A DNA stretch of 64,000 nucleotides. Origin: Neoechinorhynchus agilis (Eukaryota > Acanthocephala). How positions within the stretch are numbered: the first letter of the stretch is position 1; the number at the start of each line of letters is the position of its first letter. A program made the translations under genes and the position numbers. Shown here piece after piece: positions 60,056-64,000 of this stretch. Location of the stretch: assembly GCA_051530055.1 (NCBI GenBank), contig CM121342.1:1736001-1800000 (forward strand), given 5' to 3'. A model generated the notes under the pieces. It saw only the letters and a list, made by a program, of their open reading frames with translations. It had not been told where the DNA came from and did not search any database.

Positions 60056-63000
60056 TTCTAATTCAACGAGCTAAATGCAACAAGGGATAGGTGATTTTTG
60101 TTGTCTAATAAAGCGAAACGCAGTATTGGCACGCCGAAACCGCAAAAAGTCACTCGTCGAGCAGGAAATAAAACAGTTGGGCTCATGTAAATGCTAAGCT
60201 TGGTATTTGGAGAAGTGCCTACAGTGCTTTGTTGATGTCTCTACATCTAAATGGCAATTAACGTTCTCACCACAGTCATACTCACAAAGATACCAATCTC
60301 GCTTTCTAGCATCACTCGCTTTCTGCACAAGGACAAAGCGTCCTTGCATAGAACCGTTGCCAAGGAACAGGTATGAGAAGGACGGGAGTCATGGAACTAT
60401 TGTCCCAAGAGAGAAATTAACGATCCGTCTGACGAGAATGCAAGGGTTTAATGAATATTTCTTTTTAATTTAAAGAGCCCTCTTGTAGTAGTGATAAAGT
60501 ACTCTTCGAGAACAAGTAGTCAATTCTGGGAATTGTTAATTTAATAGATTCTGGATCACCATTGTGGCTCCGGTTTCGTCGAAAGCCTCCTATACCCGTA
60601 GGGAGGCTTTTACATCGACACCCATGGAAATTGCTACTTCAGCTGCATACAAAAAAAGAGATATCCCGCGGCTTTTGGTAAAAAACTTGGAAATGCTCTT
60701 GTTTTCTGCCAACATTCGATTAAGTGAATAACACGCAAGCACGCAAATCAGAAGGGTAAGTGATTTTGAGTGATGGCAGGGCGGGATGGGGAATCGTCTT
60801 TGTATACTTATTCCACCATGATCGAGGAGAAATAGGTTTTTTTATGACCGGAACGACGACGCAGATCTAGACGGAATTTATGTGGATTTCATAAATATTC
60901 TCAAAAGAGGGGCGCACTATCTTGAATTCTAGGATGCTTTTTGTCAAATAACACGGTCAATCGGTCTAATTGAGTTCTAATATTAGCGCGAAACGAGAGC
61001 AGATTTTTCTATTTCAAAGGGAATAACACTAGCTTTCAGGAAAAGTACATTGCTAGCCGACAATTTATCTTCTTTGCTTTTAGGCCTCGTCTCTCACATT
61101 TTCTGCTTCATTGACAGTAATAAGCCATAAATCCCGCGGAGGGCGTGACTGTCTCCTAGAAAATAAATTAAAAAATCCAACAATTTTAAAAGCGAATTAA
61201 TTCAATTAAAAGTGTCGAGGCTTAGCCTGCGAGGTGTCTCTTGGGAATGGCCGTTTCAATTTTGTACCTTATTTTCTTGATTACTATGTAACAATGGAGC
61301 TCATTGGCCAGTCGTCCTTTTCGGTTGAATTAACCAGAAGATTTCAAAAGAGGAATCTTCTATTTCCAAGATGACAATGGTGGCAAAATGTTCTCTTGTC
61401 ATTCATCTCTTCCATGCACTCGTTCTCATCCACTTTTCACACACACGCACACGACGACTACAGAGGCAGCCGGATGCTCATTTGCGATTTGCAACACTGA
61501 AGGAAAGGCGTATCAAGCTGCTACAAGCAGAAATCGATAAAGCATGAAATGCAAAGTGTCGGGATAGATCACATATACAAATAAACCGAAATATATCCAT
61601 TTCAACACTCAAAACGAAGATAGATTGACACACGCATGAACAGTGCTCGCGTTTTACTCACGTGCTCCATTTGGTGTGTCAACACGACCTTGAGAATCCA
61701 CCGATGCCTTAAGAAAACCGTCGATCAATTCTATTGCTTTTTGATTTTAAGATTCCAGTTGTGCTTTGGGAGGCAGGAAGGGGCTGAAACAATCTGTAAC
61801 AATGGAAACAAGACACGAATCGTCCAATTAAAATCTTTAGTATCATTCGAATGCACATGACCGATTCTTAAGCATTAAAGACAAAGAGCTCAGAGCATGG
61901 AACGTGAATATTTTGATAAGTTCTTATTATAGCCAATGTGCTCACCATATGCAAAGCGAGAAACTTAGATACCGATGATTGGGTAAAAGGTAAAAAAGTA
62001 TTAAAGGTCACCTTTTATAGTCACTTAAGAGGTTGTGAATATGCATAAAAATAGCGTATCTAGGAAAAATCAGAACTTCATTTGCAATATCTCGAGCATC
62101 TACAGACATTTGGTTCCGCATATGTTTAAGGAACACATAAATGACATATTATCTTCGATTTTCTTAACAGACACTTAACTAAATTGACTCGCATATGAGA
62201 AATCAATAACGAAAATTTAATCAATTTTTTAATAAAAATGAGAAAATATTTTTGCAACAATCATTTAGGATCTGCGGACAATCCAAATAAAAAATCCACT
62301 TTTGATCAGTACAATAATATATTCGATGGTACCAATGGTGAACCAACAATTGAAAATTAGAAGTTTATAGTTTTTCGAAAATACAGACAGCAAATTTTTT
62401 TACAAATATATCGTCTTTAAGAGCTAATTGACGGGTGTACCTTCCTCCAGAAGTAATTTTTGAAAAATAGTGAAAAAAATATACAATTAAATCATACTGC
62501 AGATTCTCGAATTCATCCCGGTTTCCGATCATCTCGAGAGTTTGTGAGTGAATGGCTGATATCTTCATAAGACGTCTTCGTTTTGCATATTACCTGTCGT
62601 TCTATTTCCGTCAATGTCAAACGGGATTGCCTCAGGGACTTAGAGGCGATCGTCTGACTCGATATTAAGGCGAAAATACAGAGAATCTTGCAGTTGTGAT
62701 GGGTGATGATCGTTTTTTACCGTGAGTTTCATAAAATTCCTGCGTAGAAGTTGATTGGGCGAAGATATCACTTTCTTATACGAAATTTTGAGCTTATTGG
62801 AATTGAAGCAGGTCCAAATGTGACTTAAAACTGAGTTTTCCAAATGGAGGCATGCATTTATAAATCGCTACCCTCTTATATTTTACATAATATCACTACC
62901 ACCGTTGTAGATAAGCGAGAAATTTACTCTGTAGATCTCGTTCTAAGTATCCATTATACCGATACTAACAACTAAATGCTCAATAAAAATGTTTTCAGTT

Positions 63001-63149
63001 TAGTAATTTCGGATAACATTAAGGTTGAAATGGCAAACGATAGATGGTATTATCTGATAAAACTCACGCAATTCACATCACCTACTAAGAGAGAGAAGTT
63101 TTACCATTGCTTCCGCTAATAGCGGAATCATTGTCGATTAGTCCCGACT
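60056..63149. other. Gene-free stretch upstream of Kv4
   Basis: About 3 kb with no supported exon. It should hold the Kv4 promoter and 5' UTR; an acceptor-like GCATTTAG lies about 16 nt before the Kv4 ATG. A perfect 9-bp hairpin AAAGCCTCC / GGAGGCTTT sits at about 60578-60606. Open frames up to 88 codons are not protein-like. Confidence 0.4.
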
Positions 63150-64000
63150 CTAGAAATGAATCTTCTGTTTCGCCTGTAAAGAAACTGAGTTCTCACAGAG
63201 TTACACAATTTAAAAAGTAGAACACTTATTCACGCGAGTGATTATGTAGAATCAAGTAATTTAATAAGTTCGGCCCTATAGTGCTTCGATGTTTTTTTCT
63301 TTTTCACGCGGTGAAAAAAGCACGAATGCTAAAACTCTTGATAAAAAACTTTTTGTCTCGTCCGTCAAGAAACTGATTTTTCACCAAGTTAAAAACCTTA
63401 AAAGTAGCAAATTTTTCACTCGAATGACTATGAAGAATCAAGTAATTTGACAGGAAAGTTCGGCTTTTTAATGTCTCGATTGTTTCTCTCTTTTTAAGTT
63501 ATGAAAACAAAGCATGAATTCTATAACGTTAGTTAAATAAACTCATTTGTATCTTCCGTCAAGAAACTTATTTTTCACAGAGTTCAATAATTTAAAAACT
63601 GACACTTTTATCGAAAGTGATTACGTAGAATCAAGTTAGCTAATAATAAAGATCTGCCTTCAAGTGCCTCTATTGTTTTGGCTTTTTGACACATTGAAGG
63701 AAAACCCACGAATGCTTTAACGCTTTTTAAATGAACTTTCTATTTCATCAAGAAACTGATTTCTCACAGAATTCAACAATTTAAAAACTAGACAATTTTT
63801 CACATGAGTTACGATGAAGAATCAAGTAATCCAATAAGAAATTCGGGCCTTCTAATGCCTCGATTTTTTGGTTCCTTTACACAATGAGAAAAAACCAATT
63901 CTACAACTTTTTATAAATGAACTTTTCATTGTGAGTCAAGAAACTGATTAATAGCAGAGTTCGATAATTTATATACTGGCAAACTTTTACCGAGAGCGAC
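63150..64000. repeat. Diverged tandem array, ~190-bp unit, running off the window
   Basis: The phrase GAAACTGA/TTA..CACAGAGTT recurs at 63181, 63369, 63563, 63752 and 63940, spacings 188, 194, 189 and 188. Each unit then has AATCAAGTAAT, TTCGG.C and a T-rich stretch with CACGAATGCT. Units differ by perhaps 20-30%, so the array is older than the 404-bp one. It continues past 64000. Confidence 0.85.

Overview
The window looks like nuclear DNA of a small, AT-rich animal genome. Every protein gene I could model is metazoan. The genes are cut by very short introns: about 22-55 nt is common, and 29, 35, 40, 43 and 46 nt introns restore frame exactly. Mobile DNA fills the gaps and the few long introns. 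A full axonemal inner-arm dynein heavy chain means motile cilia or flagella, which argues against a nematode. Acceptor-like sites lie just upstream of several start codons, which fits spliced-leader trans-splicing or 5'-UTR introns. Flatworms, rotifers, larvaceans and similar fast-evolving groups fit; I cannot decide between them.

Layout. 1-333 (-): N-terminus of an Ect2-like RhoGEF, cut by the window edge. 1631-3650: five 404-bp tandem units. 6798-9403 (+): a complete Ect2-like RhoGEF, head-to-head with its partial paralogue. 9758-10006: a SINE with a perfect 11-bp target duplication. 10663-13275 (-): CD36/LIMP-2-type scavenger receptor. 13784-14982: decayed Penelope-like retroelement with inverted ends. 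16273-16873 (-): small secreted thioredoxin-fold protein. 18935-19402 and 36984-37580: pieces of one reverse-transcriptase element family. 20042-36539 (+): DNAH6-type dynein heavy chain, over 40 exons. 38186-38671 and 46621-47109 (-): two related proteins of unknown function on either side of RALGAPB (39671-43937, -). 49646-53139 (-): compact dystroglycan. 54379-56042 (-): UDP-glucose 6-dehydrogenase. 57390-60055 (-): Kv4/Shal potassium channel. 63150-64000: a diverged ~190-bp tandem array running off the end.

The genes do not form one pathway. They cover cytokinesis signalling (Ect2), Ral signalling (RALGAPB), ciliary motility (dynein), matrix adhesion and the sugar precursor for matrix polysaccharides (dystroglycan, UGDH), lipid or lysosomal uptake (CD36 family) and neuronal or muscle excitability (Kv4).

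The most unusual signals are: the divergent Ect2 pair around a homogeneous satellite; a foldback repeat family whose arms match the ends of the Penelope-like element and whose copies carry 7-14-bp target duplications; the new paralogous protein pair flanking RALGAPB; and the extreme intron shortness.
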